Shown here one piece after another: positions 8,063 through 16,373 of a stretch of 64,000 nucleotides of DNA (positions are counted from its first letter, which is position 1; each line of letters opens with the position of its first letter). The notes beneath the pieces were generated by a model that worked only from the letters and a program-made list of their open reading frames with translations, had not been told where the DNA came from and searched no databases. The stretch lies in assembly GCF_000303155.1 (NCBI RefSeq), contig NC_018719.1, positions 310,001 to 374,000 on the forward strand, written 5' to 3'. The translations under genes were made by a program, and so were the position numbers. The DNA comes from Candidatus Nitrososphaera gargensis Ga9.2. Lineage in GTDB: Archaea; Thermoproteota; Nitrososphaeria; Nitrososphaerales; Nitrososphaeraceae.

Positions 8063-8207
8063 TGAACTGTTCGAATATTAAAAATATTTTGATTTTCTCA
8101 CTAGTTTTTTAGTTATAGTATAATATATAATTTCTTTTAATGATAAATTTATTATATGATATTGTACTGAATTACGACCCTACAAACAACAGCGCCGATA
8201 TACGTTT
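8063..8207. promoter_or_regulatory. divergent AT-rich promoter region of nirK and zinc-protein gene
   Basis: The 145 bp between the divergent starts at 8062 and 8208 are extremely AT-rich, with several TATA-like elements (agtataatatataattt; aatttattatatgat). nirK is usually highly expressed in ammonia oxidisers, and this region is a fitting place for a strong archaeal promoter. Which box serves which gene cannot be decided by eye. Confidence 0.5.
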
Positions 8208-8660
8208 TTGTACCTGTACAGGCAAGTATTTTCTCACTTGCACATTTTTGGCAAAAAGCAGGTCGTGAATTGTGCGGTATGCGGCAAGGAGCTCGGGCGC
8301 CACAAGTACAAGCCCGGTGAAGACTGGGGCATCGAAGGCCTGCTCTGCGGCGACTGCCACATAGAGAAGACAAGGGAGTTCATGCTCAAGCAAGAAGAGA
8401 CTCCTGACATTTGCGCAATGTGCGGCAAAGAGATCATGGGAGACGGCCACAAGCCAAGGTGGCAGTGGGAGATGGAGCAAGGCGCCCTGCTGTGCAAGCT
8501 GTGCTTTGACAAAAAAGACAGCGACTATAACAGGAAAACCAACTTCTGTGCTATCTGTAACAGCAAGCTTGGACTGTTCTACTATCATCCTAAGCCGGCT
8601 TGGCACATTGAGGGGAATCTATGCAGGAAGTGCTGGGACAGTCGCAACAGCAAGGGGTGA
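8208..8660 (+). CDS. triple zinc-knuckle protein
   Basis: The product has three tandem units of about 45 residues, each with a CxxC at the start and a CxxC at the end: CAVCGKELGRHKY...LCGDC, CAMCGKEIMGDGHK...LCKLC and CAICNSKLGLFYYH...LCRKC. Each can bind one zinc ion. The repeat points to internal duplication and a role in protein or nucleic acid binding. TTG 8208 is the longest start; GTG at about 8266, just before NCAVC, may be the real one. The C2H2 gene follows 6 bp downstream. Confidence 0.7.
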   Translation: MYLYRQVFSHLHIFGKKQVVNCAVCGKELGRHKYKPGEDWGIEGLLCGDCHIEKTREFMLKQEETPDICAMCGKEIMGDGHKPRWQWEMEQGALLCKLCFDKKDSDYNRKTNFCAICNSKLGLFYYHPKPAWHIEGNLCRKCWDSRNSKG

Positions 8661-8666
8661 TATTGC

Positions 8667-8867
8667 ATGTTCAAAAAGCATGAATGCAAGACGTGCGGGA
8701 GTAAGTTCCGCAAGGTTGAAGAATTGATGCAGCACCAGCAGGTGGCTCATGAAAAACGGCTCTACATGTGCAGCGAATGCAACATGGGCTTTGATGGCAT
8801 GGAGCAGATGCGCGACCACGCCAGAAAATTTCATTCATACAACAGGATGAAAGAAAAAGGCTGCTAG
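8667..8867 (+). CDS. two-finger C2H2 zinc-finger protein
   Basis: The 66-residue protein carries two C2H2 fingers: CKTCGSKFRKVEELMQHQQVAH (residues 7-28) and CSECNMGFDGMEQMRDHARKFH (35-56). Archaeal C2H2 mini-proteins of this kind are small DNA- or RNA-binding factors of mostly unknown target. It lies just downstream of the triple zinc-knuckle gene, so the two are likely co-expressed. Its stop codon touches the stop of the convergent rpoP gene (8868). Confidence 0.85.
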   Translation: MFKKHECKTCGSKFRKVEELMQHQQVAHEKRLYMCSECNMGFDGMEQMRDHARKFHSYNRMKEKGC

Positions 8868-9035
8868 CTAGATAGCTTTGAGTTGCTTTACTATGGGCGG
8901 CCTGGCTTTTCTGAACACCCTGAAACCGCAGATGCATTTTATCTCTGGCAATCTCGATAGTTCCTCGACTGTCACCGGCGTCCCACAGCGCATGCACTCA
9001 TAGGTGACGTTGCCGCCTGCGTTTGAAGTTGCCAT
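8868..9035 (-). CDS. rpoP: DNA-directed RNA polymerase subunit P (Rpb12-like)
   Basis: A 55-residue frame from ATG 9035 reads YECMRCGTPVTVEELSRLP and then IKCICGFRVFRKARPPIVK, the RpoP/Rpb12 zinc-ribbon pattern (CxxC ... CxC plus the basic FRKARPP motif). Subunit P sits on the RNA polymerase surface and helps assembly and promoter opening. The gene is short and easily missed. It is convergent with the C2H2 gene with no bases between the stops, and lies 30 bp upstream of the ppdK stop-side end. Confidence 0.9.
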   Translation of the reverse strand: MATSNAGGNVTYECMRCGTPVTVEELSRLPEIKCICGFRVFRKARPPIVKQLKAI

Positions 9036-9064
9036 CCTCTGATTTTGGGCGTCATGCCCACATT

Positions 9065-11767
9065 TTAAGCTATAGTGGAATGCCGATGAAGGCGTTTGTT
9101 CTGTTTGATGGCCGACTGCGCCGCCGCCAGGATGGCAATTGGTATGCGGTGAGACGAGGCACTGACGTAATCTAGGCCGGCGGTGCTGCAGAACTCTATA
9201 GAGCGGGGATCGCCGCCGTGCTCACCGCAGATGCCGATCTCAATGTCCTTTTTCTCTTTCCTTGCCATGTCAACTGCCATCTTCATCAGCCTGCCTACTC
9301 CCTTCCTATCGATGCTCTGGAAGGGGTTCACGCTCACTATCCCCTTTTCCAGATAGAAGGGCAGGAACTTGCCTTCCGCGTCTTCTCTGCTAAAGCTGAA
9401 GGTTGCCTGCGTCAGGTCGTTTGTGCCAAAGCTGATAAAATCTACCAAGTGTGCAATGTCATCTGCCACGAGACATGCGCGCACTACTTCGATCATACTG
9501 CCAAACTTGATCTTTAGCTTTATCCTATGCCGGTGCTCTACTTCACGCTTGACCGACTCGAATATCTGCCTGACGGCTGCAAGCTCCTCCACTAGGCCCA
9601 CCTGCGGCACCATTATCTGGGGCTCGACTGCCACACCCTCTTTTGCGAGCTCGGCCGCCGCCTCGCATATCGACCTTATCTGGGTCTCGTAGATCTCTGG
9701 GAACGATATTCCCATCCTGACTCCTCTGTGCCCAAGCATCGGGTTTATCTCTGACAGCTCGTGCACGCGGTGGAGTATCTTTTCAATGCGGGCGATCTCG
9801 GATGGCTTGGCGCTACTAGATTTAAGCTCGAATATCTTTTGCATCAAATCTTCTTCCTTTGGCAGGAACTCGTGCAGCGGCGGGTCAAGCAGCCTTATTG
9901 TCACCGGCAGACCATTCATCTCCCTAAGGATTGCCTTAAAGTCTGACTTCTGCAGAGGCTCAAGCTCTGCAAGAGCTCTTCTCCGCTCCTCCTCGTTCTC
10001 TGCCATTATCATGCTGACAAACTGCATTATCCTGTCGTGCTGGTTAAACATACGCTCTGTCCTGCAAAGCCCGATCCCTTCAGCCCCGTACTTGCGGGCA
10101 AGGGCAGCGCTTTCTACTGTGTCGGCGTTTGCCCTTATCTTGATGCCCTTCATTTCCGAGGACCATTGCAGGAGCTCTTTGAACTCTGACGAAATCTCTG
10201 GCTCGACCGTCGGGATCTCGCCTACGTACACCCTGCCTGTCGAGCCATCTATCGTTATCTTTTGGCCCTCGCTTACCACCACTTTTTTGCCCCCCACGCT
10301 AAAGCTCTTGCCCTCGGCATCGATCTCTATCTGCGAGCACCCGACGACACACGGCTTGCCCATCCCCCGAGCGACTACCGCTGCATGCGAGGTCTTGCCG
10401 CCGCGGCTTGTCAATATGCCTACGGACTGGAAGAACGCAGGGACATCGTCAGGTTTTGTGTCCTCTCTCACCAAGATCACCTTTTCGCCTTTTTTGCCAA
10501 GAGCCTCTGCCTGCGCAACATCAAATACTGCTATGCCGCTAGCCGCGCCGGGAGAAGCGCCTATGCCCGTAGCAATTGCCTTTTGCTTGACATGCGGGTC
10601 TATCCTGCGGTATAGGATCTGCTCTAGGCCTTCAGGGTCGATGCGCTCAAGGGCCGCGGTCTTGGTGATGAGTCCCTCATGGTAAAGGTCGATCGAGGTC
10701 TTGACCGCCGCTACCGCATTCATCTTTGCTGCCCTCGTTTGCAGGATGTAGAGACGGCCCTTTTCAACAGTGAATTCGACGTCCTGCGGCTCCTTGAAGT
10801 GGCTCTCCAGCTTTTCGCACACGCCGAGCAGCTGCTGGTAGACGTCAGGCATTTCGCTGACAAGCGAGTCGATGTGGTTGGGAGTCGCCCTGCCCGACAC
10901 GACGTCCTCGCCCTGCGCATTTATGAGGTAATCGCCATACAACTGCTTTTCGCCTGTCTCCGGGTCGCGGGTGAACACCACGCCAGTGCAGCTATCGCTT
11001 CCCATGTTGCCAAAGACCATCGTGACTATCGTGACTGCTGTGCCACCCGCCATGTCGGGGGTGATATTGTGCTGCTTGCGGTACTCCACTGCGCGCTTGC
11101 CAGTCCACGACCGGAACACCGCGTCGATGGCAAGCTCTAGCTGCTTGTACGGGTCGGCAGGAAATTTCTTGCCTCCTGTGCCTTCGCAGAGCGACTTGAA
11201 CGACATTGCAATATCCTTGAGCACCTTTGGGTTTGACAGGTCCTTGCCGGCTAGAATGCTGTCAAATTTGCGATCATCGACGCCCAAGACGATCTTGCCG
11301 AACATCTGAATGAAGCGCCTGTACGCGTCCCATGCAAACCTCGGATCATTGCTCTTCCTTGACAGCCCTTCTACAGTTTCATCGTTGAGCCCAAGGTTGA
11401 GGATCGTGTCCATCATGCCCGGCATAGACACGGGGGCGCCGGAGCGCACTGACACCAAAAGCGGGTTCTGAGGGTCGCCGAATTTCTTGCCCGTCAGGCT
11501 TTCAAGGCGGCTTATCGATCTCCGCACTTCGTCCATCAGACCATCAGGCAGGCGCCTTCCGGCTTCGTAGAACTTTTCGCAAATCTCAGTTGTTATTATA
11601 AAGCCGGGCGGCACTGGAAGGCCAAGCCTTGTCATTTCCGCAAGCCCGGCGCCCTTGCCTCCTAGCAGCATCTTGTTTTTGCCGTCTGCCTCGTCGAAAA
11701 AGTATATAGGCTTGACGATTGCCGGAGCCTTGCCAAAACCTTCCTCTGACATAGGGATGATGATCAA
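9065..11767 (-). CDS. ppdK: pyruvate, phosphate dikinase
   Basis: The 900-residue enzyme interconverts pyruvate, ATP and phosphate with PEP, AMP and pyrophosphate. It has the N-terminal ATP-grasp region (MLLGGKGAGLAEM), the phosphohistidine swivel domain (GGKTSHAAVVARGMGKPCVVG, with the catalytic His in TSHAA) and the C-terminal PEP/pyruvate TIM barrel ending GICGEHGGDPRSIEF, which carries the catalytic Cys. Length and domain order are complete. In thaumarchaea it serves gluconeogenesis next to the 3-hydroxypropionate/4-hydroxybutyrate cycle. ATG 11767 is the longest start; MSEEG at residue 6 is an alternative. Confidence 0.97.
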   Translation of the reverse strand: MIIIPMSEEGFGKAPAIVKPIYFFDEADGKNKMLLGGKGAGLAEMTRLGLPVPPGFIITTEICEKFYEAGRRLPDGLMDEVRRSISRLESLTGKKFGDPQNPLLVSVRSGAPVSMPGMMDTILNLGLNDETVEGLSRKSNDPRFAWDAYRRFIQMFGKIVLGVDDRKFDSILAGKDLSNPKVLKDIAMSFKSLCEGTGGKKFPADPYKQLELAIDAVFRSWTGKRAVEYRKQHNITPDMAGGTAVTIVTMVFGNMGSDSCTGVVFTRDPETGEKQLYGDYLINAQGEDVVSGRATPNHIDSLVSEMPDVYQQLLGVCEKLESHFKEPQDVEFTVEKGRLYILQTRAAKMNAVAAVKTSIDLYHEGLITKTAALERIDPEGLEQILYRRIDPHVKQKAIATGIGASPGAASGIAVFDVAQAEALGKKGEKVILVREDTKPDDVPAFFQSVGILTSRGGKTSHAAVVARGMGKPCVVGCSQIEIDAEGKSFSVGGKKVVVSEGQKITIDGSTGRVYVGEIPTVEPEISSEFKELLQWSSEMKGIKIRANADTVESAALARKYGAEGIGLCRTERMFNQHDRIMQFVSMIMAENEEERRRALAELEPLQKSDFKAILREMNGLPVTIRLLDPPLHEFLPKEEDLMQKIFELKSSSAKPSEIARIEKILHRVHELSEINPMLGHRGVRMGISFPEIYETQIRSICEAAAELAKEGVAVEPQIMVPQVGLVEELAAVRQIFESVKREVEHRHRIKLKIKFGSMIEVVRACLVADDIAHLVDFISFGTNDLTQATFSFSREDAEGKFLPFYLEKGIVSVNPFQSIDRKGVGRLMKMAVDMARKEKKDIEIGICGEHGGDPRSIEFCSTAGLDYVSASSHRIPIAILAAAQSAIKQNKRLHRHSTIA

Positions 11768-11863
11768 CCGCTTTGTTGGTTTAAAATGTTGTGCACTTTT
11801 ACCGATAATTTCAAATCTTGCCGCCCTCTGTTACAGTGGGGCGGTCTTGGCTGGCGTCACCGG

Positions 11864-12505
11864 GTGATTATTGTCTTGTCTGACGTGCTGCCAGTTCCCT
11901 TGCTCATTCAGGCTCTGGACCTGTTTGGCACCATGGCATTTGCCGTAACTGGCGCATTCAAGGCGATAGAGCACAAGTCTGATATCGTAGGGGTGATAAT
12001 ATTGGCTACGATAACTGGCGTTGCCGGCGGCGTGATGCGGGATCTCCTCTTTGGCAGGATACCGCCGACTGCAATAGTTAACCCGCTCTACCTCATAATC
12101 ACTGTGGCAACAGGCGTTGTAATGTTTTTCCTCTACCGCGCGCTCAAAAAGCACTGGAATCTGTTCCTAAAGTTTGACGCGATCGGTCTTGGCGTATTCA
12201 CGGTAATTGGCGCGACCGTCGCATACAACCTGTTTGGGCTGAACTTTCTTGCGATGGTGTTTGCGGGCTTGTTCACTGCCATCGGAGGAGGCATATTGCG
12301 CGATGTGTTTGTCAACGAAGTGCCGATAGTGTTCATAAAGGAGCTGTACGCGTCGGCAAGCTTTATCGGAATCGTAATGTTTTTCGGGCTCTTGGCCGCC
12401 GGCGCAGACCTGAATGTTGCGGCCATACCAAGCATCATCGCGGCCACTTCCCTCAGGCTGCTTGCCATGAGGTACAACTGGAACCTGCCGGCTTCCAAGA
12501 CCTGA
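11864..12505 (+). CDS. TRIC-like (UPF0126/YadS) channel protein
   Basis: The protein has about seven helices in two homologous halves, each with a glycine-rich signature: TGVAGGVMRDLLFGRIPP in the first and TAIGGGILRDVFVNEVP in the second. This duplicated GG(x)xRD pattern defines prokaryotic TRIC-type trimeric cation channels. The frame is open well upstream, but GTG 11864 (VIIVLSDVLP) or the TTG at 11873 fits the family start; it is divergent from ppdK. Function in ion or amino acid transport is by family. Confidence 0.85.
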   Translation: MIIVLSDVLPVPLLIQALDLFGTMAFAVTGAFKAIEHKSDIVGVIILATITGVAGGVMRDLLFGRIPPTAIVNPLYLIITVATGVVMFFLYRALKKHWNLFLKFDAIGLGVFTVIGATVAYNLFGLNFLAMVFAGLFTAIGGGILRDVFVNEVPIVFIKELYASASFIGIVMFFGLLAAGADLNVAAIPSIIAATSLRLLAMRYNWNLPASKT

Positions 12506-12644
12506 CGTAGGGCTCTATGGATTTTGTCACCAGTAGACTTAACTAGTCCAGCGGTGTTGCCATCGTTGGAGCTTCACGTCATGATGATGGCAGGACGGTC
12601 GGGATTTTACGAATTCTCTAGCTAAGCGGAAGCTTCTTCATCTG

Positions 12645-13002
12645 ATGATAGTCGATGATGAAAGCGACATACTTTACGTGCTAAAACCGGGCATTGAAAA
12701 AAATCTGGGCTGCAGCGTCAGCACATTTTCAGACCCACTCCAGGCTCTCAAGTATTTCAGAGAACCCCAACATATATGATCTAGTCATATCCGATGCGCG
12801 GATGCCTAGAATGACCGGTTTTGAGCTTGCTAGGCGCATCAAAGATGTCAAGCCAGACGTCAAGGTCATAATCATGACTGCATCTGAGATCAACCGGCTA
12901 GAATTTGAAAATGTGCTTCCTTCTACAAAAATTGACGGCTTTGTGACAAAGCCTGCAACCCTGAAAGTCGTGTGCGTTGCAATAGAAAGGTGCCTAGGAT
13001 AG
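12645..13002 (+). pseudogene. response-regulator receiver-domain protein, frameshifted
   Basis: The sequence encodes a single CheY-like receiver domain: MIVDDESDI (acidic pocket), the phospho-acceptor Asp in LVISDARMPRMTG, the conserved Thr in IIMTAS and Lys in FVTKPA. The frame shifts near 12762 in gagaacccc: the first half ends in a stop at 12778, while NPNIYDLVISD continues in another frame. No output domain is present. It is a broken gene, or one base is wrong in the assembly; all key residues survive, which favours the second or very recent decay. Confidence 0.7.
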
Positions 13003-13042
13003 TTCCACCAATAATATTACTAGTTTTACGCAATAACCTTTT

Positions 13043-14068
13043 TTATTGGAAAGAGTCGAGCGAGAGTGTCTTCTCTGCTTTTCTGTCATGCCCGTTGCCG
13101 ACCGGCTCGGCATCAAACCCCATTTCGCAGAGCGACTCTGCAAACTCTCTGGCAAAGCCATGGAACGTGTAGACCTTGTCCGGCCTGCACTGCTTGACCG
13201 CCTCCACCAGCTCGTTATAGTCGCAATGATCCGAAAGCGGCATCACATAATCGAGCCCCATCATGTACCTGTAGCGGCTGCCAATCGCCCAGCCACTGAA
13301 GCCTATGGTGACTGCGCCATATCTCTCCTTCATCTCCCTTACAAATGCGTTCCTTTCAGACATCAGTGGCGCGACCATTACCCATGGTCTGTTCTTTGAC
13401 AGAAGCTTTTGCTCTTCTGCCTGCTTGTGGGTTACGCCACCTGCCAGTTCTACCCCTAGCTCTGAATATACTGAATTGATCTTGGCGACAGAGTCGTAGA
13501 TTATTGGGTCCCAGTGGCCGAACAACTTCGTCAACAGTTGCGCCTTTCCAAGGGTGTAGCCCATCAGTATTACAGGGATGCCAAAGTTGAACATTTCAGA
13601 AATTATTTTGTTAGTCTTGTGTGTTATCTCTGACAGCGGCGGGAAGACGTATTCGGGCCGGCCAAATGTAGACTCGATTATCAGCGTGCGAGCATGAGGC
13701 ACCTTTGCTGGCTTCATGAACGCCCTCTCTCTCACAGAGATGTCGCCAGTGTAATATACGTCGTCGTCGCCCACCAAAAGGCCGCGAGATCCAAGAATAT
13801 GACCTGTGTCTACCAGCTGGAAGCCATCTTGCTCTTCGGCCGCATCAACAATTTCATAGCCCCTTGCATGGGCGATGAGCGTGGTTTCCTTTGACGCAAG
13901 TACCTGCGTCTTGATCTTTTTCCTGCCGCGCCGATGCAGGTGATCAACGTGCGCGTGCGAAACAAATGTGAAATCGCAATCAACTGGATGCGAAGGGTCA
14001 AGCGCTATCGTGATGTCATTTTGCCGCACCATTATCCCTGACTGGCCAAGCGTTACTCCCCCCGTCAT
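13043..14068 (-). CDS. MBL-fold exonuclease / mRNA 3'-end processing-like protein
   Basis: The 341-residue protein has the metallo-beta-lactamase motif TFVSHAHVDHLH (HxHxDH, residues about 34-45), the metal-binding segment DTGHILGSRG, YTGDIS, and in the C-terminal part LSDHCDYNELVEAV and YTFHGFA. These belong to the RNA/DNA-processing branch (CPSF73/Artemis-like, DNA-ligase-associated exonuclease), which cuts nucleic acid with two zinc ions. The beta-CASP region is compact. It faces the response-regulator relic. Confidence 0.85.
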   Translation of the reverse strand: MTGGVTLGQSGIMVRQNDITIALDPSHPVDCDFTFVSHAHVDHLHRRGRKKIKTQVLASKETTLIAHARGYEIVDAAEEQDGFQLVDTGHILGSRGLLVGDDDVYYTGDISVRERAFMKPAKVPHARTLIIESTFGRPEYVFPPLSEITHKTNKIISEMFNFGIPVILMGYTLGKAQLLTKLFGHWDPIIYDSVAKINSVYSELGVELAGGVTHKQAEEQKLLSKNRPWVMVAPLMSERNAFVREMKERYGAVTIGFSGWAIGSRYRYMMGLDYVMPLSDHCDYNELVEAVKQCRPDKVYTFHGFAREFAESLCEMGFDAEPVGNGHDRKAEKTLSLDSFQ

Positions 14069-14234
14069 CCCGAGCTGTCATGCCTAGCTGACGATGAGTA
14101 TTTTAACATTTAGCTACTCGCCTTGTGTAAAAATGGCAGGTTCAAACAATATAAAGACAAACGACTGAGCCAGAAGCTTTAGCTGGCTATCGAATGGTAA
14201 AGATGAAACAAACAGACAGACTTTTCCGAATCTA

Positions 14235-14588
14235 TTACAGGTTTGACTCTTCAATTGCAGGTATAACTTTGTCCATCATAATGCTGTCAACATTCTTGGT
14301 ATCTGCATCAAATGACAAGAGCAACAGGTGATTGTTTGCCAGTGGCACTGTAACTCTTATCAGCAGCTCATAGCGCGTCAGCGCATACTTCACTTTTCCT
14401 ATCTTGCTCTCCCATACTTGTCTTGTAGAATGGCGAATGGTAGCAAATAGCGCGTATCTCTCTGTTTCTTCAAATGTCATCAACGGCTTTAGGGTTTTTC
14501 GGTACTTGCTTGCGATAATGTATCCAAGCTTATTAGCAACAGCACAAAAGCGAATTGATTTATCTAGAGATAATATCCGTTCCGGCAA
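14235..14588 (-). CDS. thaumarchaeal conserved protein (DUF6659-like)
   Basis: The 117-residue soluble protein begins MPERILSLDKSIRFCAVANKLG and contains ASKYRKTLKPLMTFEE, ATIRHSTRQVWESKIGK and VPLANNHLLLLSFDAD. This pattern recurs in a lineage-specific family that is present in many copies in Nitrososphaera-type genomes; I recall it as DUF6659, with moderate certainty. The fold looks like a mixed alpha/beta sensor domain. Function is unknown; it is an isolated gene. Confidence 0.65.
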   Translation of the reverse strand: MPERILSLDKSIRFCAVANKLGYIIASKYRKTLKPLMTFEETERYALFATIRHSTRQVWESKIGKVKYALTRYELLIRVTVPLANNHLLLLSFDADTKNVDSIMMDKVIPAIEESNL

Positions 14589-14850
14589 GTTCTCGTAAAC
14601 TGTATCACCACTTTTCGTATTGATTAAACACTAGACGAAGTTAAAAGACTTTAGAACGCTGCTTTCTCATTGAATGATATTATATCCCTCAGGCCATCAC
14701 CACACAAAAAGTTAACGGCCGGACGACAATCGCAGTTTTACAAAAGTGTGTGCAAATTATACTGGTTCCACTATCACAAGCCACTTGTACAAAATTTATA
14801 GAAGTATCTTCAAAATTCACTTAAGCGAATAGGTCTACGCAACATTATTC

Positions 14851-15120
14851 TTGAGAGTGTATGCCGCTTCGCCTATTGGAACGGTCATTGTTGCTTCATT
14901 GATTGCCGGTACCATTGCTATGCCTGCCGCTGTCATGGCAGCACCCGATCACCCTTGTATAATTGGCGGCAGTCCCTGCAATTGTGACATATTTCGCCTT
15001 GATGATGTTATCGATTGGAGTTTATCCAACGTCAATATTGCAATAAATGCATTATTTCCTCGTAGAGAACAAGCCGCTGTCAGTCGAGATCATTGTCAGC
15101 AACTTTGGGGGCAGCTATCC
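14851..15120 (+). CDS. possible small exported Cys-containing protein
   Basis: From TTG 14851 the frame gives an N-terminal signal-like segment (TVIVASLIAGTIAMPAAVMAA) followed by DHPCIIGGSPCNCDIF, which looks like a processed exported peptide with three Cys. After about residue 70 the frame overlaps the better-supported gene at 15047 and turns into low-quality sequence, so a frame break near 15040-15060 is likely, and the 3' end here is approximate. Function unknown. Confidence 0.35.
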
Positions 15121-15208
15121 ACATGGCAAAGTCCACATGGACACGATCGACATGCTGGAGTCAAAAGGCTACTCATTTGGTAAGATCAAAAGCGTTCTGC
15201 CACCATAG
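15047..15208 (+). CDS. 53-residue conserved-looking hypothetical protein
   Basis: ATG 15047 opens a frame with MHYFLVENKPLSVEIIVSN and HMDTIDMLESKGYSFGKIKS, a compact alpha/beta protein without membrane segments. Its composition is much more protein-like than the overlapping alternative frame. It sits just upstream of the M50-like gene and may share its transcript. No family is recognised. Confidence 0.5.
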   Translation: MHYFLVENKPLSVEIIVSNFGGSYPHGKVHMDTIDMLESKGYSFGKIKSVLPP

Positions 15209-15243
15209 CAGAAGGCTAAAAGCACCATAGTGCGCGTGAACAA

Positions 15244-15717
15244 TTGTTGAAGTTTAGCCGGCAGGTCGTCGTGTGGTCAGTGGTGCTCTATTTTGCGCTT
15301 GGCATCCCGATAAGCCTGCTGCACGAGGCAGGCCATGCCTACGTTTGCAGTGCCAGCGGCTTTGACTACCAGATCTGGGTTGACGCGACAGGCGGCCACA
15401 TGATATGCTTTGGAAGAGTGCAAGATAGTTTTGTCTACAACGCAATGGGCGGAGTCTTTGGGCTGGCTGGAAGCGTGGCTATAATCACGGCATGGCTGCT
15501 GCTTGCCAAGAGACACTATGCAATACTGGCAGTGGGTCTGGCGTATTCTGCGGACCAGGCTGCCAAGATAATTTTGGAAGGGCTCTATGCCAGCGTTTAC
15601 GAGTCAGGCGCAATAGACGGGTACATCACCGCTATGCAGGTCGTCTCATGGATTGGCTTTATGCTCTACTTTGCAAGGGTAAAAGAGCCAGCCAAGATTG
15701 CTGCCAGCGACATTTAA
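15244..15717 (+). CDS. M50-like zinc membrane protein
   Basis: The 157-residue protein has about four helices. The first ends with LLHEAGHAYVC, an HExxH zinc-binding motif embedded in the membrane as in site-2 protease (M50) family members. The second metal ligand motif (NPDG in true S2P) is not obvious; NAMGGVFGLAGS occupies a comparable place. It could be a short S2P-like protease or a non-proteolytic relative. The start is TTG 15244. Confidence 0.6.
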   Translation: MLKFSRQVVVWSVVLYFALGIPISLLHEAGHAYVCSASGFDYQIWVDATGGHMICFGRVQDSFVYNAMGGVFGLAGSVAIITAWLLLAKRHYAILAVGLAYSADQAAKIILEGLYASVYESGAIDGYITAMQVVSWIGFMLYFARVKEPAKIAASDI

Positions 15718-15752
15718 GAATGGGCTGCCTGCAAGCTAGTTAGTATATACAT

Positions 15753-16373
15753 TTGACCATAAACCTTGGCATTCTAATCTCGGGCAGGGGGAGCAACATG
15801 GATGCGATACTTGGCGCGATCAAGTCCGGCAGGATAAAAAACACCAAACCATCGGTCGTAATTTCAAACAAGCCCGATGCCGCAGGGCTAAAGATCGCTT
15901 CTGAAAAATACGGCGTCCCGGCAAAGGTGGTACCAGCAGACGGCCTGAAGGGCTGGGACTATGACCAGAAGGTGGTGGCTGTACTGCAAGCGCATGGCGT
16001 GACGCCCCAGTCAGGTCTTGTGTGCCTTGCAGGCTTTATGAGGATAATTAGCCCAGAGTTTGTCAGGCAGTACAAGATGAGAATACTCAATATCCATCCT
16101 GCGCTTTTGCCGTCGTTCCCTGGGCTCCACGCACAAAAGCAGGCACTTGACTATGGCGTCAAGGTCACTGGCTGCACGGTCCACTTTGTGGACGAAGGGG
16201 TAGACTCGGGGCCGGTGATACTGCAAAAGGCCGTGCCAGTAATGGAAGGCGACGATGAAGAAGCCCTCTCTGCAAGGATACTGGAGCAGGAGCACCAGCT
16301 CTACCCAGAGGCAGTACGGCTGTTTTGCGAGGGCAGGATAAAGGTGCAGGGCCGCAGAGTTTTGGTAACATAG
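15753..16373 (+). CDS. purN: phosphoribosylglycinamide formyltransferase
   Basis: The 206-residue enzyme transfers a formyl group from 10-formyltetrahydrofolate to GAR in purine synthesis. The signature regions are present: ILISGRGSNMDAI, VISNKPDAAGL, LAGFMRIISPEFV, NIHPALLPSFPGLHAQKQAL (catalytic Asn and His) and VTGCTVHFVDEGVDSGPVI (catalytic Asp). TTG 15753 gives a start directly before the first strand. Its stop abuts the stop of the convergent MFS gene. Confidence 0.95.
   Translation: MTINLGILISGRGSNMDAILGAIKSGRIKNTKPSVVISNKPDAAGLKIASEKYGVPAKVVPADGLKGWDYDQKVVAVLQAHGVTPQSGLVCLAGFMRIISPEFVRQYKMRILNIHPALLPSFPGLHAQKQALDYGVKVTGCTVHFVDEGVDSGPVILQKAVPVMEGDDEEALSARILEQEHQLYPEAVRLFCEGRIKVQGRRVLVT

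Noticed and set aside
9786-10685. 299-residue plus-strand frame inside ppdK
   Set aside because: Shadow of the ppdK gene; Ser-rich, low-complexity translation without domain features.
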